Both the position numbers and the translations under genes were made by a program. DNA of 64,000 nt, from positions 1-64,000 of the forward strand of contig JAHVJD010000012.1 in NCBI GenBank assembly GCA_019801415.1. The letters run 5' to 3'. Below, piece after piece: positions 7,976-17,137 of this stretch (positions are counted from its first letter, which is position 1; every line of letters begins with the position of its first letter). A model generated the notes under the pieces. The model did no database searches, had not been told where the DNA came from, and saw only the letters and a program-made list of their open reading frames with translations. Source of the stretch: Nocardioides marinus (GTDB lineage Bacteria > Pseudomonadota > Alphaproteobacteria > Rhodobacterales > Rhodobacteraceae).

Positions 7976-8430
7976 AGTCTCTCCGTCGGTTCGCCCCAGC
8001 GACTTTTCAAGTGCTGGATGATCTGGTCCCGTGTTTGCCGATAACTGTCTAGCTTGGCTTCGCGCGTCTCGCCCAGTCCGGTTGGGTCCATAATTGGCCA
8101 ATATTCGACATCGAGGTGAAAAAAACGGGTCAGTTCCAGCGCCCGCCGCTGGCTGGCCGGCGACAGCGCAACCACCAGGTCGAAGGAGGAGAGATCGTCG
8201 CCCCAGCGCTCCATCTCGTCGAAAGACCGCGAGCGGTGGCGCGAAAGTTCGACGTTCATCTCCTGGCAGACAGCGATACAGAAACCATCAATCTCCATAT
8301 CGTTCTTCACGCCAGCCGACTGTACGTAGGTGCCGGTGCCGTAAAATTTCTTCATGATGCCCTCCGCCATCGGAGAGCGGACCGAGTTGTGGTCGCAACA
8401 GAACAGGATGGACTGTGGCAGCTCCTCCAC
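7972..8430 (-). CDS. Low-molecular-weight protein-tyrosine-phosphatase-like protein
   Basis: A 152-aa protein of the LMW-PTPase/arsenate reductase fold. The P-loop CDHNSVRS (Cys12 with Arg18, CX5R) lies at the N-terminus. An Asp-Pro in IMDPTGLG corresponds to the general acid loop. The start is a GTG three bases after the stop of the UPF0262 gene; no in-frame ATG is near. This gene and UPF0262 usually accompany hisD and infA in alphaproteobacteria, so both are core genes. Confidence 0.88.
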   Translation of the reverse strand: MEELPQSILFCCDHNSVRSPMAEGIMKKFYGTGTYVQSAGVKNDMEIDGFCIAVCQEMNVELSRHRSRSFDEMERWGDDLSSFDLVVALSPASQRRALELTRFFHLDVEYWPIMDPTGLGETREAKLDSYRQTRDQIIQHLKSRWGEPTERL

Positions 8431-8433
8431 GCA

Positions 8434-8913
8434 TCAGCCTCCGAAATGCAGAACGCATATCAGGGTGAACAGGCGGCGCGCCGTGTCGGTATCCACCTCG
8501 GCTTTGCCCGCCAAGCGTTCCTGCAACACGCGGCTGCCCTCGTTGTGGATGCCACGACGCGCCATGTCGATCGTCTCGATCTGGCTGGGCGGCAGGGTCT
8601 TCACCGCGGTGAAATAGCTTTCGCAGATCTGGTAGTAATCCTTGACCACCTGCCGGAACGGCGACAGCGACAGATGGAATTCGGCAGCCTTCTCGCCCGC
8701 CTCGGTATTGACGTCAAAGACCAGCCGCTTGTCGCGGATGGCCAGGCCCAGATGGTAGGGGCCATCGGGCATGCCACGTTCCTCTCGACCGGGCAGCGCA
8801 AAGCTGTTCTGCTCGATCAGATCATAGATCGCCACCTTGCGCTCCTGATCGATCTCGGGGGTCGGGGGCGGCAGGTTGCGGTCATCGAGTTCGATGTGAC
8901 TGATACGGCTCAT
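8434..8913 (-). CDS. UPF0262 family protein
   Basis: A 159-aa conserved alphaproteobacterial protein of unknown function. It has the typical opening (ISHIELDD, then IEQNSFALPG), the segment GPYHLGLAIRDKRLVFDV and the end RLFTLICVLHFGG. It is the first gene of a leftward run leading through the phosphatase to the nitrilase, with only three bases to the next start. The neighbouring SDR gene is divergent. Confidence 0.93.
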   Translation of the reverse strand: MSRISHIELDDRNLPPPTPEIDQERKVAIYDLIEQNSFALPGREERGMPDGPYHLGLAIRDKRLVFDVNTEAGEKAAEFHLSLSPFRQVVKDYYQICESYFTAVKTLPPSQIETIDMARRGIHNEGSRVLQERLAGKAEVDTDTARRLFTLICVLHFGG

Positions 8914-9038
8914 GGCTTTGATCTCTATATGCGCGACGGCGTCCCAACCTGACTAGCGTACGACCGCCTGCGGAGCAATGCGGCAGTGCTTGACAGCCCA
9001 ACCAACTGCGCACAGCCTGAAACAAAGGAGAGGCTTGC

Positions 9039-9797
9039 ATGACTGGACTGGATCCTCTGCCGCTGAAGGGTCAGCGGGCGCTTGTGACCGGCTCTACCGA
9101 CGGGCTGGGGCTGGCAGCAGCGCGCCTGCTTGCCCAAGCCGGAGCCGAGGTCTGGATCAATGGGCGTAGCGCCACACGCGTCGCCAGGGCCATGGAGGAT
9201 TTCCCGGGCACCGCCCATCCCCTGGTGCTGGACATCGCCGACGAAGCCGCCGCCTGCGCCGCCTTCTCCGAGCTTGAAACCAAGGGCGGTATCGACATTC
9301 TGGTCAACAACGTCGGCCAGCGTGACCGCCGCAGCCTGCCAGAATTCACCCGCAAGGACCTGCAATCCCTCTGGGACGTGGATTTGCTGTCCCCCTTCCG
9401 CCTGTGCCAGCTGGCGGCGGCGCAGATGGCACCGCGCGGATACGGGCGCATCATCAACATCTCGTCCATTGCCGGTCTGATCGCGCAGGCAGGCGATGCG
9501 GCCTATACCACCGCCAAGGCCGGGATAAACGGCATGACACGCGCCTTGGCGGCAGAGCTGGGGCCAAGCGGCATAACGGTCAATGCGGTGGCGCCCGGTT
9601 TCTTCAAAACTGCGCCTAACATGGCCGCTGCCGCTGATCCTGAGGTTTCTAACAGACTGAAGTCGGTAACGTCGCTCGGCCGCTGGGGTGAGCCGGAAGA
9701 GCTTGCACCGGCGATCCTGTTCCTGGCGTCCCCTGCCGCCTCCTATGTGACAGGGCAGGTGCTGGCGGTGGACGGTGGCTACACCGCCCACTACTGA
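9039..9797 (+). CDS. Short-chain dehydrogenase/reductase (SDR)
   Basis: A 252-aa classical SDR. The cofactor motif TGSTDGLG (17-24) and NNVG (90-93) are present, with the catalytic Ser142/143 (NISSIAG), Tyr156 and Lys160 (YTTAK). The C-terminal [12 protein letters not shown] is standard. Gluconate 5-dehydrogenase-like or 3-oxoacyl-ACP-reductase-like activity is possible, but the substrate is undefined. AAAGGAGAGG precedes the ATG, and a TTGACA at 8990 may be the -35 box. It is convergent with hisD, with 40 bases between stops, and is probably an insertion between hisD and UPF0262. Confidence 0.9.
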   Translation: MTGLDPLPLKGQRALVTGSTDGLGLAAARLLAQAGAEVWINGRSATRVARAMEDFPGTAHPLVLDIADEAAACAAFSELETKGGIDILVNNVGQRDRRSLPEFTRKDLQSLWDVDLLSPFRLCQLAAAQMAPRGYGRIINISSIAGLIAQAGDAAYTTAKAGINGMTRALAAELGPSGITVNAVAPGFFKTAPNMAAAADPEVSNRLKSVTSLGRWGEPEELAPAILFLASPAASYVTGQVLAVDGGYTAHY

Positions 9798-9837
9798 GGG
9801 TCACGACTGTAGGCGCAGGCTGCCGCGGCGATCCGCC

Positions 9838-11148
9838 TCAGCCTTTCTGCGTATTGAGCGCATCCAGACGCGCGGTAACCGACAGCCCGTGCGCCTCCAG
9901 GCTTTCACTGGCGGCGAGCGCTGCGGCGGCCGGGCCGATGGCACGCAGCGCGTCAGGGGTCATCTGGCTCAACGTTGTGCGCTTCAGGAAATCCATGACC
10001 GACAGGCCCGAGGAGAACCGCGCAGAACGCGCCGTCGGCAGCACGTGATTCGGCCCACCGACATAGTCGCCAATCGCTTCCGGCGTATATTGTCCCAGGA
10101 AGATTGCACCCGCATGCACGGTCTTCTCGCTCAAACCCTGCGGGTCGGCGACGCAGAGTTCCAGATGCTCCGGCGCGATGCGGTTGGACAGATCCGCCGC
10201 CTCGTCCAGATCGCGCACGACAATCACCGCGCCGAAGTCACGCCAGGATGCGCCTGCGATCTCGCGTCGTTCCAGGGTTTCGAGACGCTTGTCCACAGCA
10301 TCCGCCACCGCACGACCGAATCCCGCATCATCAGTGATCAGGATCGACTGCGCGCTTTCGTCGTGTTCGGCCTGGCTCATCAGGTCGAGCGCGATCCAGT
10401 CGGGGTTGTTGTCCTTGTCCGCAATCACGAGGATCTCCGAGGGGCCGGCAATCATGTCGATGCCAACCTTGCCAAAGACCCGCCGCTTGGCGGCGGCAAC
10501 AAAAGCGTTGCCGGGGCCGGTGATCTTGTCCACGGGCGCAATGGTTTCGGTGCCATAGGCCAGCGCGGCCACCGCCTGTGCACCGCCGACGCGGTAGATC
10601 TCATCCACCCCGGAGAGGCGGGCCGCCAGCAGTACCAGCGGATTAATCAGCCCGTCCGGCGTCGGTACGGTGATCGCCAGCCGCGACACCCCGGCCACCT
10701 TGGCCGGAATTGCGTTCATCAGAACCGATGATGGATAAGACGCCAGGCCACCCGGCACATAGAGCCCGGCCGCCGCGACCGCCGACCAGCGCCAGCCCAA
10801 TGTCGCGCCCGCCTCATCGGTCCATTGCGCGTCTTCAGGCATCTGCCGCGCATGGTAGGCGCGAATGCGCTCGGCGGCCAATTCCAGTGCGGCGCGATCC
10901 TCGGCCGACACCGACGCCACGGCCGCGTCCACCTCGGCCTCGGATATGCGCAGCTGGTCAGCCTTGAGCTGCATGCGATCGAACTTCGCCGTCAGCTCCA
11001 GAAGCGCGGCATCACCCCGCGTACGGACATCCTTGATGATTTCGGCAACGACGGCGTCCACATCCGGGCTGTCCTCGCGCTTGGCCCCCAGAAGCGCGGC
11101 AAAGGCCTGTTCGAAATCGGAATCAGCGGTGTTCAGAAACTGCGGCAT
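9838..11148 (-). CDS. hisD: Histidinol dehydrogenase
   Basis: A 436-aa enzyme that carries out the last two NAD-dependent oxidations of histidine synthesis, L-histidinol to L-histidine. The family segments AGPSEILVIAD, SQAEHDESAQSILIT and RIAPEHLELCV contain the zinc and catalytic residues (Glu/His in the last, His in AEHDE). The ATG at 11148 has AAAGGAG seven to eight bases upstream and begins MPQFLNT. No other his gene is in the window. The neighbours DUF2948 and murA are the usual alphaproteobacterial context. Confidence 0.96.
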   Translation of the reverse strand: MPQFLNTADSDFEQAFAALLGAKREDSPDVDAVVAEIIKDVRTRGDAALLELTAKFDRMQLKADQLRISEAEVDAAVASVSAEDRAALELAAERIRAYHARQMPEDAQWTDEAGATLGWRWSAVAAAGLYVPGGLASYPSSVLMNAIPAKVAGVSRLAITVPTPDGLINPLVLLAARLSGVDEIYRVGGAQAVAALAYGTETIAPVDKITGPGNAFVAAAKRRVFGKVGIDMIAGPSEILVIADKDNNPDWIALDLMSQAEHDESAQSILITDDAGFGRAVADAVDKRLETLERREIAGASWRDFGAVIVVRDLDEAADLSNRIAPEHLELCVADPQGLSEKTVHAGAIFLGQYTPEAIGDYVGGPNHVLPTARSARFSSGLSVMDFLKRTTLSQMTPDALRAIGPAAAALAASESLEAHGLSVTARLDALNTQKG

Positions 11149-11257
11149 CGGGATCTCCTTTGTGCCCCGCATAGCGGCATCACCCGGCGGCCTCAAGAAA
11201 TATGCCACCCGGCAGGTTGCTTTGCCGCGACATCAGGGGCGGGGTTAAGCGACCGGA

Positions 11258-11734
11258 TCAGGTGCCGTGATCAGGTGCCTGACCGGACGGGGCCCGGTAG
11301 GGGCGCGTTACATCTCGCAAAGTAACCTCAAGCGCCTCGACAGACAGGCGGATGGCACCGTCTCCGGCCAGCGTCAGCAGCACGTGGCCCGCACCATCCT
11401 CTGCGGGCTCAAAGGAAATCGACAGGAGCGACAGCACCAGTTCGCGGTCACTGCGGTCTACCCCCTGCGAGGCAACCGCCAGAACATTGTCCACCACGAT
11501 CAGCGACTGAACCCGCTCATAATCGCGCCCCCGGCGCTCCGCTGCCTCGCGATCCTCCCAGCGGAACCTGTTCACAAGCAATACGAACTGCCGCTTTGCC
11601 TTGCGCCACCGCATTTCGGTGATGGGAAAGACCGCATCCTGAGCCAGTGACGACAGGATCTTCAGATCCTCGGCGTCCCATGCGCCGAGGTTCAAGGGCA
11701 CTTCGCGACCATCCTCAAAGCTTGCGTCCTGCAT
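11258..11734 (-). CDS. DUF2948 family protein
   Basis: A 158-aa conserved alphaproteobacterial protein of unknown function. It contains the family segments AWDAEDLKILSSLAQDAV, FVLLVNRFRWED and LLSISFEP, and the C-terminal DVTRPYRAPSG. The ATG at 11734 overlaps the murA stop by one base (TGATG); a GTG codon directly before it is also open. It sits between murA and hisD, as in related genomes. Confidence 0.93.
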   Translation of the reverse strand: MQDASFEDGREVPLNLGAWDAEDLKILSSLAQDAVFPITEMRWRKAKRQFVLLVNRFRWEDREAAERRGRDYERVQSLIVVDNVLAVASQGVDRSDRELVLSLLSISFEPAEDGAGHVLLTLAGDGAIRLSVEALEVTLRDVTRPYRAPSGQAPDHGT

Positions 11735-13002
11735 CACTGATCCCGGACCCGTTCGATGCGCGCGCCCACACCGGAGAGTTTGCGCACCACATGTTCGTAT
11801 CCCCGATCAAGGTGATAGACCCGGCTGACGACCGTTTCGCCCTCGGCCGCAAGCCCCGCGAGAATCAGCGAAACAGAGGCGCGCAGGTCGGTCGCCATGA
11901 CCGGTGCCCCTTTCAACCGCTCCACCCCGGTGACAGTGGCATGGCCTCCGTGGACATCAATACGTGCCCCCATCCGGGTCAGCTCCGGCGCATGCATGAA
12001 GCGGTTCTCGAAGATTTTTTCCTCCAGCACCGACGTGCCTTCGGCGGTGCACATCAGGGCCATCATCTGCGCCTGCAGGTCAGTGGGGAAACCGGGGAAG
12101 GGTTCCGTCACCACGTCCACGGCCTTGACCCGGCCATTACGGCGACTCACCTTCAGCCCCTTGTCGGTTTCGGTGACCTGAATGCCCGCCGCGTCCAGCT
12201 TTTCGCAGAACGCACCGACGAGATCGATGCGCCCACCAAGCAGCTCCACCTCGCCGCCGCAGATTGCCGGAGCCAGCATATAGGTGCCGAGTTCGATCCG
12301 GTCCGTCACCACCTGATGAGTCGCGCCGTGCAACCGGTCCACGCCCTGGATGGTGATGTCCGGGCTGCCGTCGCCCTCGATCTGGGCGCCCATCTTGCGC
12401 AGGCAGTCGGCCAGATCGACGATCTCGGGTTCACGCGCGGCATTCTTGATGACGGTTGTGCCCTTGGCCAAAGTCGCGGCCATCATGATGTTCTCGGTCG
12501 CCCCGACCGAAGCAAAACTCAGCTCGATCACTGCGCCCTTCAGACCTTTGGGCGCCTTGGCATGCAGATAGCCATCCTTCAGTTCGATCTCGGCGCCCAG
12601 CGCCTCCAGACCATGAATATGCAGGTCCATTGGCCGGGCCCCGATGGCGCAGCCGCCCGGCAGCGAAACCACGGCCTGCCCCAGCCGTGCCAGCATCGGT
12701 CCCAGCACAAGGTTCGACGCCCGCATTTTGCGCACAATGTCATAATCCGCGACATGGCTGGTCAGGTCGTGACTGGACATCGCCAGCACCTGACCGTCCT
12801 GCAGACTGGACACTTCGGCGCCCAGGGACTGCAGCAGCAGCGTCATTGTCTTGATGTCGCTCAGCCGCGGCGCGTTGGTCAACGTCAGCGGCTCCTCGCT
12901 CAGCAAGGTTGCAGGCATCAGCGTGAGACAGGCATTCTTGGCGCCCGCGATCGGAATTTGTCCGTTCAGCGGTCCACCGCCTGTTACCAGAATCGAATCC
13001 AT
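11734..13002 (-). CDS. murA: UDP-N-acetylglucosamine 1-carboxyvinyltransferase
   Basis: A 422-aa enzyme that transfers enolpyruvate from PEP to UDP-GlcNAc, the first committed step of peptidoglycan synthesis. GAKNACL carries the catalytic Lys22 region. Cys118 in [11 protein letters not shown] is the residue alkylated by fosfomycin in E. coli Mur[16 protein letters not shown] and [12 protein letters not shown] are also standard. The start at 13002 overlaps the stop of the small upstream gene (TGATG), which decides against the long upstream frame that runs through the tRNA. Confidence 0.97.
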   Translation of the reverse strand: MDSILVTGGGPLNGQIPIAGAKNACLTLMPATLLSEEPLTLTNAPRLSDIKTMTLLLQSLGAEVSSLQDGQVLAMSSHDLTSHVADYDIVRKMRASNLVLGPMLARLGQAVVSLPGGCAIGARPMDLHIHGLEALGAEIELKDGYLHAKAPKGLKGAVIELSFASVGATENIMMAATLAKGTTVIKNAAREPEIVDLADCLRKMGAQIEGDGSPDITIQGVDRLHGATHQVVTDRIELGTYMLAPAICGGEVELLGGRIDLVGAFCEKLDAAGIQVTETDKGLKVSRRNGRVKAVDVVTEPFPGFPTDLQAQMMALMCTAEGTSVLEEKIFENRFMHAPELTRMGARIDVHGGHATVTGVERLKGAPVMATDLRASVSLILAGLAAEGETVVSRVYHLDRGYEHVVRKLSGVGARIERVRDQ

Positions 13003-13163
13003 CAGCCCTGTTCTCCGTCTTTGCCTGTTTTGGGGTCCCGCTGCACCGCCCGCGCTTTGGCCTGTGCCTTTCGGCGTGCCATATTTGCCTTCAGCGCGGC
13101 CTTCAGCCGGTCTTCGCGAGAGGCTGCGGAGCCAGCGTTTTTGGGTGTTTTCTTCTCTGCCAT
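13002..13163 (-). CDS. Small basic protein upstream of murA
   Basis: A 53-aa highly basic, probably helical protein ([11 protein letters not shown], then [24 protein letters not shown]). It has no recognised domain. Its stop overlaps the murA ATG, so the two are translationally coupled. Similar small Lys/Arg/Ala-rich frames precede murA in other Rhodobacteraceae as far as I recall. The ribosome site is weak (AGAAG). It could be a nucleic-acid-binding peptide, but this is only inferred from charge. Confidence 0.65.
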   Translation of the reverse strand: MAEKKTPKNAGSAASREDRLKAALKANMARRKAQAKARAVQRDPKTGKDGEQG

Positions 13164-13248
13164 AAGACTTCTGTAACTTAGTGCGAAAAAACCGTCCAGA
13201 ATGCTCTTGCACCCCTCCGCGTTTATGCCTAAAAGCCCCCTCACCGGC

Positions 13249-13323
<75 letters not shown>

Positions 13324-13674
13324 GGTTCCCCACAAAATGATGATGACCCGCCCAGCCTGTTGAAGCGCAAGGCTTTTTCGCTGTCTGCCGCAGCGACAGG
13401 TTCACGCTAAAACAGGGTTTTGAACGGGTTGGATCGCTTTTTTTGCCAGTCGAAGCGCAGTTTTCCGCACTTGTATGCACGAAGTGACGCCGACGAGAGG
13501 CCAACGCATGGCGCGCTTGCCTCACCCTAGGCTACCCGCCCCAGGCCAAGCTGCCCGATCTGCACTGGGAAATCACCGCAACCTGCGAATCACAGCCTGC
13601 CTGTCCCATCCGGAAAAATTGATTCGGGACCGAATCAGGGAATCCTCATTATCAGCAACAACGCTTTGTGAGCG
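13324..13674. other. Intergenic region with a palindrome, no supported gene
   Basis: The stretch between tRNA-Thr and the dehydrogenase shows no gene I can support. A weak AGCC..GGCT stem followed by TTTTT near 13353-13377 may terminate the tRNA transcript. An 18-bp palindrome, TGATTCGG-GA-CCGAATCA (13620-13637), stands free of any gene start. Confidence 0.45.
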
Positions 13675-13714
13675 AAGCGCGGGGGCACGGGTTTACCCCC
13701 CTGCCCCCGCGCTT
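13675..13714 (-). terminator. Stem-loop after the polyol dehydrogenase
   Basis: A perfect 13-bp stem AAGCGCGGGGGCA/TGCCCCCGCGCTT with an inner CGGG/CCCC pairing, starting five bases past the stop of the dehydrogenase. There is no T-run after it on the minus strand, so it may be a stabilising 3' end structure rather than a simple intrinsic terminator. It closes the smo operon. Confidence 0.6.
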
Positions 13715-13718
13715 GTCC

Positions 13719-15245
13719 TCACGACCACTTGTTATCTTCAATGCCCAGATAGCTGCGCAGCGCGGCCTCACTGCCTTGCGACCAGATCAAGGTCAGCCAT
13801 CGCGTGAACTCTGACACGAACAGGTCATTTTCAATCAGGTTGCCGTAGATATGCTGTTGCTCCAGCCACGCCATGGGGCGGGACCTCGCATCTGACGCCG
13901 CGGCGGTCAGATTGTCCCAATCAGGATCATTCGGAGCGATCTCGCTGCCGTCCTCCCGCGTGCCCGCACACATGCGTGCCCACAGGGCCTCTACCAGGCT
14001 GAGGCCCGCAACCGGGCCACCAGCCGCCAATGCATCCCGTAGCGCCGGGTGCACGAAGCCCGGGTGCCGGGCGGAGCCGTCGAAGGCAACCCGCCTGACA
14101 GTGTCGCGAATCGCGGGGTTCGAGAACCGCTGCTCGATCAGGCCGACGTAGGCCTGCGGAGTGATTTCGGGAACCGCGGCAACACCTGGAACGATTTCTT
14201 CGTGCTGAACCTTGCGGAACAGGGCTGAAATCAGCGGATGCGCCATGCAATCGGCAATGGTCTGCACCGACAGCAGCTCCCCGGCATTCGCAAGCACTTG
14301 GTGGCCTGCATTCAGGATGCGAATCTTCATCGCTTCGTAGTCATGAACCGCAGGCGTGAACACCGCACCAGCCTTGTCCCAATCGGGCCGCCCAGCACAG
14401 AAATCATCCTCGATGACCCATTGCCGGTAGTTTTCATGGGTCACCGGCGCAGTGTCCGCTATGCCCAACTCCTGTACCAGGGCGATTTCCGCCGCGCCGG
14501 TGGCGGGGACGATGCAATCGACCATGGAGTTCGGAAAGCTGCACCTCTGATCAATCCATTCCGCCAACTCCGGGTCGGACAGCCGGGCCAGAGAAACAAC
14601 GGCCTGACGGGCGACTATTCCGTTTCCGCGCAGGTTGTCGCAACTCTGCACGGTAAACGGACCAGCGCCACTGTCACGTCTGACCGCCAAGGCTGCCACG
14701 ATGGCTCCGAAAACCGTCCGGGGGCGGCGCGGGTTGTTCGCGTCATGTTGAATATCCGGGTGGCCGATGTCCAAACCGCCGCCATCCGGATCGAGAAAAT
14801 AGCCGCCCTCGGTGACGGTCAGGGACACGATGCGGATCGCCGGTTCACACATGGCACGGATCAACGCGCCATTCCCTTCCTCGATCGGCAGGTAACCCAC
14901 CATCGGGCCGATCACCTCCGCCGCGACACTCCCTGGCGACAGCTCGATCAGAGTGGTGAGACAGTCCTGCGCCAGCAGCTTTTGCCGCATGTCCGCATCA
15001 TAGGGCCGCACGCCAGCGCCGAGAATCGCCCAATCCTGCGCCAGCCCCTGCTGCATCAACCGATGCAGGTACCAGGCCTGATGCGCGCGATGAAAGTTGC
15101 CAAGCCCGACATGAATGATCCCCGGTGTGAGGGCGGCACGGTCATATGCCGGCCCCGAGATGCCCTCAGGCAGTGACTGCAAGGCTGCCTGACCAAGCCT
15201 GACCGGGGAGCGTTTCGCCATATGCCGTTCCATCAGCTTCTCCAT
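13719..15245 (-). CDS. mtlK: Mannitol 2-dehydrogenase family polyol dehydrogenase
   Basis: A 508-aa long-chain polyol dehydrogenase that oxidises D-mannitol (or D-arabitol/sorbitol) to the ketose with NAD. The N-terminal cofactor motif is IIHVGLGNFHRAHQ (43-56). The family's catalytic KxxxxNxxH is complete: Lys307, Asn312, His315 in MKIRILNAGH. The length matches the roughly 490-aa family. It is the last gene of the smo-like ABC operon, 34 bases after the ATPase, which supports a polyol substrate. The first ATG (15245) has AGGTGA four to five bases upstream; ATGs at 15233 and 15221 are alternatives. Confidence 0.9.
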   Translation of the reverse strand: MEKLMERHMAKRSPVRLGQAALQSLPEGISGPAYDRAALTPGIIHVGLGNFHRAHQAWYLHRLMQQGLAQDWAILGAGVRPYDADMRQKLLAQDCLTTLIELSPGSVAAEVIGPMVGYLPIEEGNGALIRAMCEPAIRIVSLTVTEGGYFLDPDGGGLDIGHPDIQHDANNPRRPRTVFGAIVAALAVRRDSGAGPFTVQSCDNLRGNGIVARQAVVSLARLSDPELAEWIDQRCSFPNSMVDCIVPATGAAEIALVQELGIADTAPVTHENYRQWVIEDDFCAGRPDWDKAGAVFTPAVHDYEAMKIRILNAGHQVLANAGELLSVQTIADCMAHPLISALFRKVQHEEIVPGVAAVPEITPQAYVGLIEQRFSNPAIRDTVRRVAFDGSARHPGFVHPALRDALAAGGPVAGLSLVEALWARMCAGTREDGSEIAPNDPDWDNLTAAASDARSRPMAWLEQQHIYGNLIENDLFVSEFTRWLTLIWSQGSEAALRSYLGIEDNKWS

Positions 15246-15279
15246 TTTTCACCTGTCCTTTTGCGGCGGAAGCGCAACG

Positions 15280-16284
15280 TCATGCCAACCGCAATCCATC
15301 CGCGCCGAAGCGGTGGATCACATCGGCCCGCGGGGTCATGAAAATGCGGTCGCCGTGGCGAAAGCCCACCTCGCCGTCGGCACGCACCGTGATGGTGTCC
15401 GCCAGCCCCGTTTGATGGACGTGAAAGAAGGTGTCCGATCCCAGATGCTCCGAGACACTGACAATTCCCGACCAAGTCCCCGACTCGCCCGAGACCTCGA
15501 TATGCTCCGGGCGCACCCCGATCGTATGGGCGCCATGTTTGGCCGCCTCCTCGCCTTCGATAAAGTTCATCTTGGGCGAGCCGATGAAGCCGGCCACGAA
15601 CTTGTTGCGCGGGCTGTGGTACAGTTCCAGCGGCGAGCCGACCTGTTCGATCACGCCGCCTTGCAGCACCACGATCTTGTCGGCCATGGTCATCGCCTCG
15701 ACCTGATCGTGGGTGACATAGATCATCGTGGTCTCCAGCCGCTCATGCAGCTCGGAGATTTCCAGCCGCATCCCCACCCGCAGCGCCGCGTCGAGGTTCG
15801 ACAGCGGCTCGTCGAACAGAAAGGCCGAGGGTTCGCGCACGATGGCCCGGCCAATCGCCACCCGCTGGCGCTGGCCGCCGGACAGCTGGCCCGGGCGGCG
15901 GTCAAGGTAGTCGGTCAGATTCAGGGCGCGGGCCGCGGCCTCGATGCGGCGCTCCTGCTCCTCCGCCGGGATGCCCGCCATCTTCATCGGAAAGGCGATG
16001 TTCTTGCGCACCGACATATGCGGATAGAGCGCGTAGGACTGGAACACCATGGCCAGGCCGCGCTTGGCCGGCGGCACATGGGTGGCGTCCTGTTTGTCGA
16101 TGCGGATCTGGCCGGATGTGACATCCTCAAGCCCGGCGATCAGCCGCAGCAGGGTGGACTTGCCGCAGCCCGAGGGGCCGACGAAGACGGTAAACTCGCC
16201 ATCTTCGATGGTCAGGTCCAGGGGCGGGATGACTTGCACATCGCCAAAGCTTTTGGAGACTTTGTCCAGAGTGATGCGTCCCAT
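15280..16284 (-). CDS. smoK: Polyol ABC transporter ATP-binding protein (SmoK/MalK type)
   Basis: A 334-aa ATPase powering a CUT1 sugar/polyol importer. Walker [10 protein letters not shown] (36-44), the Q-loop region [13 protein letters not shown], the signature LSGGQRQR (134-141), Walker B FLFDEP (155-160) and the switch His in YVTHDQ are present. The C-terminal regulatory OB domain includes GVRPEHIEV. It resembles SmoK of Rhodobacter. It lies 12 bases after the second permease and before the dehydrogenase in a single operon. Confidence 0.93.
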   Translation of the reverse strand: MGRITLDKVSKSFGDVQVIPPLDLTIEDGEFTVFVGPSGCGKSTLLRLIAGLEDVTSGQIRIDKQDATHVPPAKRGLAMVFQSYALYPHMSVRKNIAFPMKMAGIPAEEQERRIEAAARALNLTDYLDRRPGQLSGGQRQRVAIGRAIVREPSAFLFDEPLSNLDAALRVGMRLEISELHERLETTMIYVTHDQVEAMTMADKIVVLQGGVIEQVGSPLELYHSPRNKFVAGFIGSPKMNFIEGEEAAKHGAHTIGVRPEHIEVSGESGTWSGIVSVSEHLGSDTFFHVHQTGLADTITVRADGEVGFRHGDRIFMTPRADVIHRFGADGLRLA

Positions 16285-16296
16285 ATGCGTGTCTCC

Positions 16297-17127
16297 TTAT
16301 TTCACAGCGCCGAAGGTCAGGCCGCTGACAAGTTGTTTCTGGCTGAACCAGCCGAGGATCAGGATCGGGGCGATGGCCATGGTCGAGGCCGCGCTGAGCT
16401 TGGCGTAGAACAGGCCCTCGGGGCTGGAGTAGCTGGCGATGAAGGCCGTCAGCGGGGCCGCCTTGGCCGCGGTCAGGTTGAGCGTCCAGAAGGCTTCGTT
16501 CCAGGCCAGGATCACGTTCAGCAGCAGGGTTGATGCGATGCCGGGAATGGCCATCGGCGTGAGGATAAACAACACCTCTTCGCGCAGGCCGGCCCCGTCC
16601 ATCCGGGCGGCCTCCAGGATCTCGCCGGGGATTTCCTTGAAGTAGGTGTAAAGCATCCAGACGATGATCGGCAGGTTGATGAGCATCAGCACGATCACCA
16701 GCCCCAGCTTGGTGTCCAGCAGCCCCATTTTGATGAAGATCAGGTAGATCGGGTACAGCACACCGACCGCTGGCAGCATCTTGGTGGACAGCATCCACAA
16801 CAGGATGTCCTTGGTCCTCTTCGAAGGCACGAAGGCCATCGACCAGGCGGCAGGCACCGCGATCAGGATACCCAGGAGGGTGGAGCCGCCGGCGATGATG
16901 ATCGAATTCCACAGGAACCGGCCGTAGTCGGAACGCTCCTGCACCACCGAGTAATTCTCCAGCGTCCAGTCGAAGAACAGGAATACCGGCGGATCGGAGA
17001 TGGCCTGGGCTTCGGTCTTGAAGCTGGTCAGGATCGTCCACAGGATCGGAAAGAAGATCAGCAGGCCCACGCCCCAGGCCAGGGCGGTGTTCAGGGCTTT
17101 GCGTTGCGGTGTGATTGCACGTGCCAT
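16297..17127 (-). CDS. smoG: Polyol ABC transporter permease (SmoG type)
   Basis: A 276-aa inner-membrane permease with about six membrane segments, the first near residues 14-33 (LAWGVGLLIFFPILWTILTS). The EAA loop that contacts the ATPase is EAARMDGAGLREEVLFILTPMAIPGI. It belongs to the MalG/CUT1 class. It follows the other permease by ten bases and precedes the ATPase by twelve, so it is in one operon. Confidence 0.92.
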   Translation of the reverse strand: MARAITPQRKALNTALAWGVGLLIFFPILWTILTSFKTEAQAISDPPVFLFFDWTLENYSVVQERSDYGRFLWNSIIIAGGSTLLGILIAVPAAWSMAFVPSKRTKDILLWMLSTKMLPAVGVLYPIYLIFIKMGLLDTKLGLVIVLMLINLPIIVWMLYTYFKEIPGEILEAARMDGAGLREEVLFILTPMAIPGIASTLLLNVILAWNEAFWTLNLTAAKAAPLTAFIASYSSPEGLFYAKLSAASTMAIAPILILGWFSQKQLVSGLTFGAVK

Positions 17128-17137
17128 GCGGGCCTCC

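Noticed and set aside
11647-13176. A 509-codon open frame on the plus strand
   Set aside because: It is antisense to murA and DUF2948, which have full-length family similarity; the translation has no domain.
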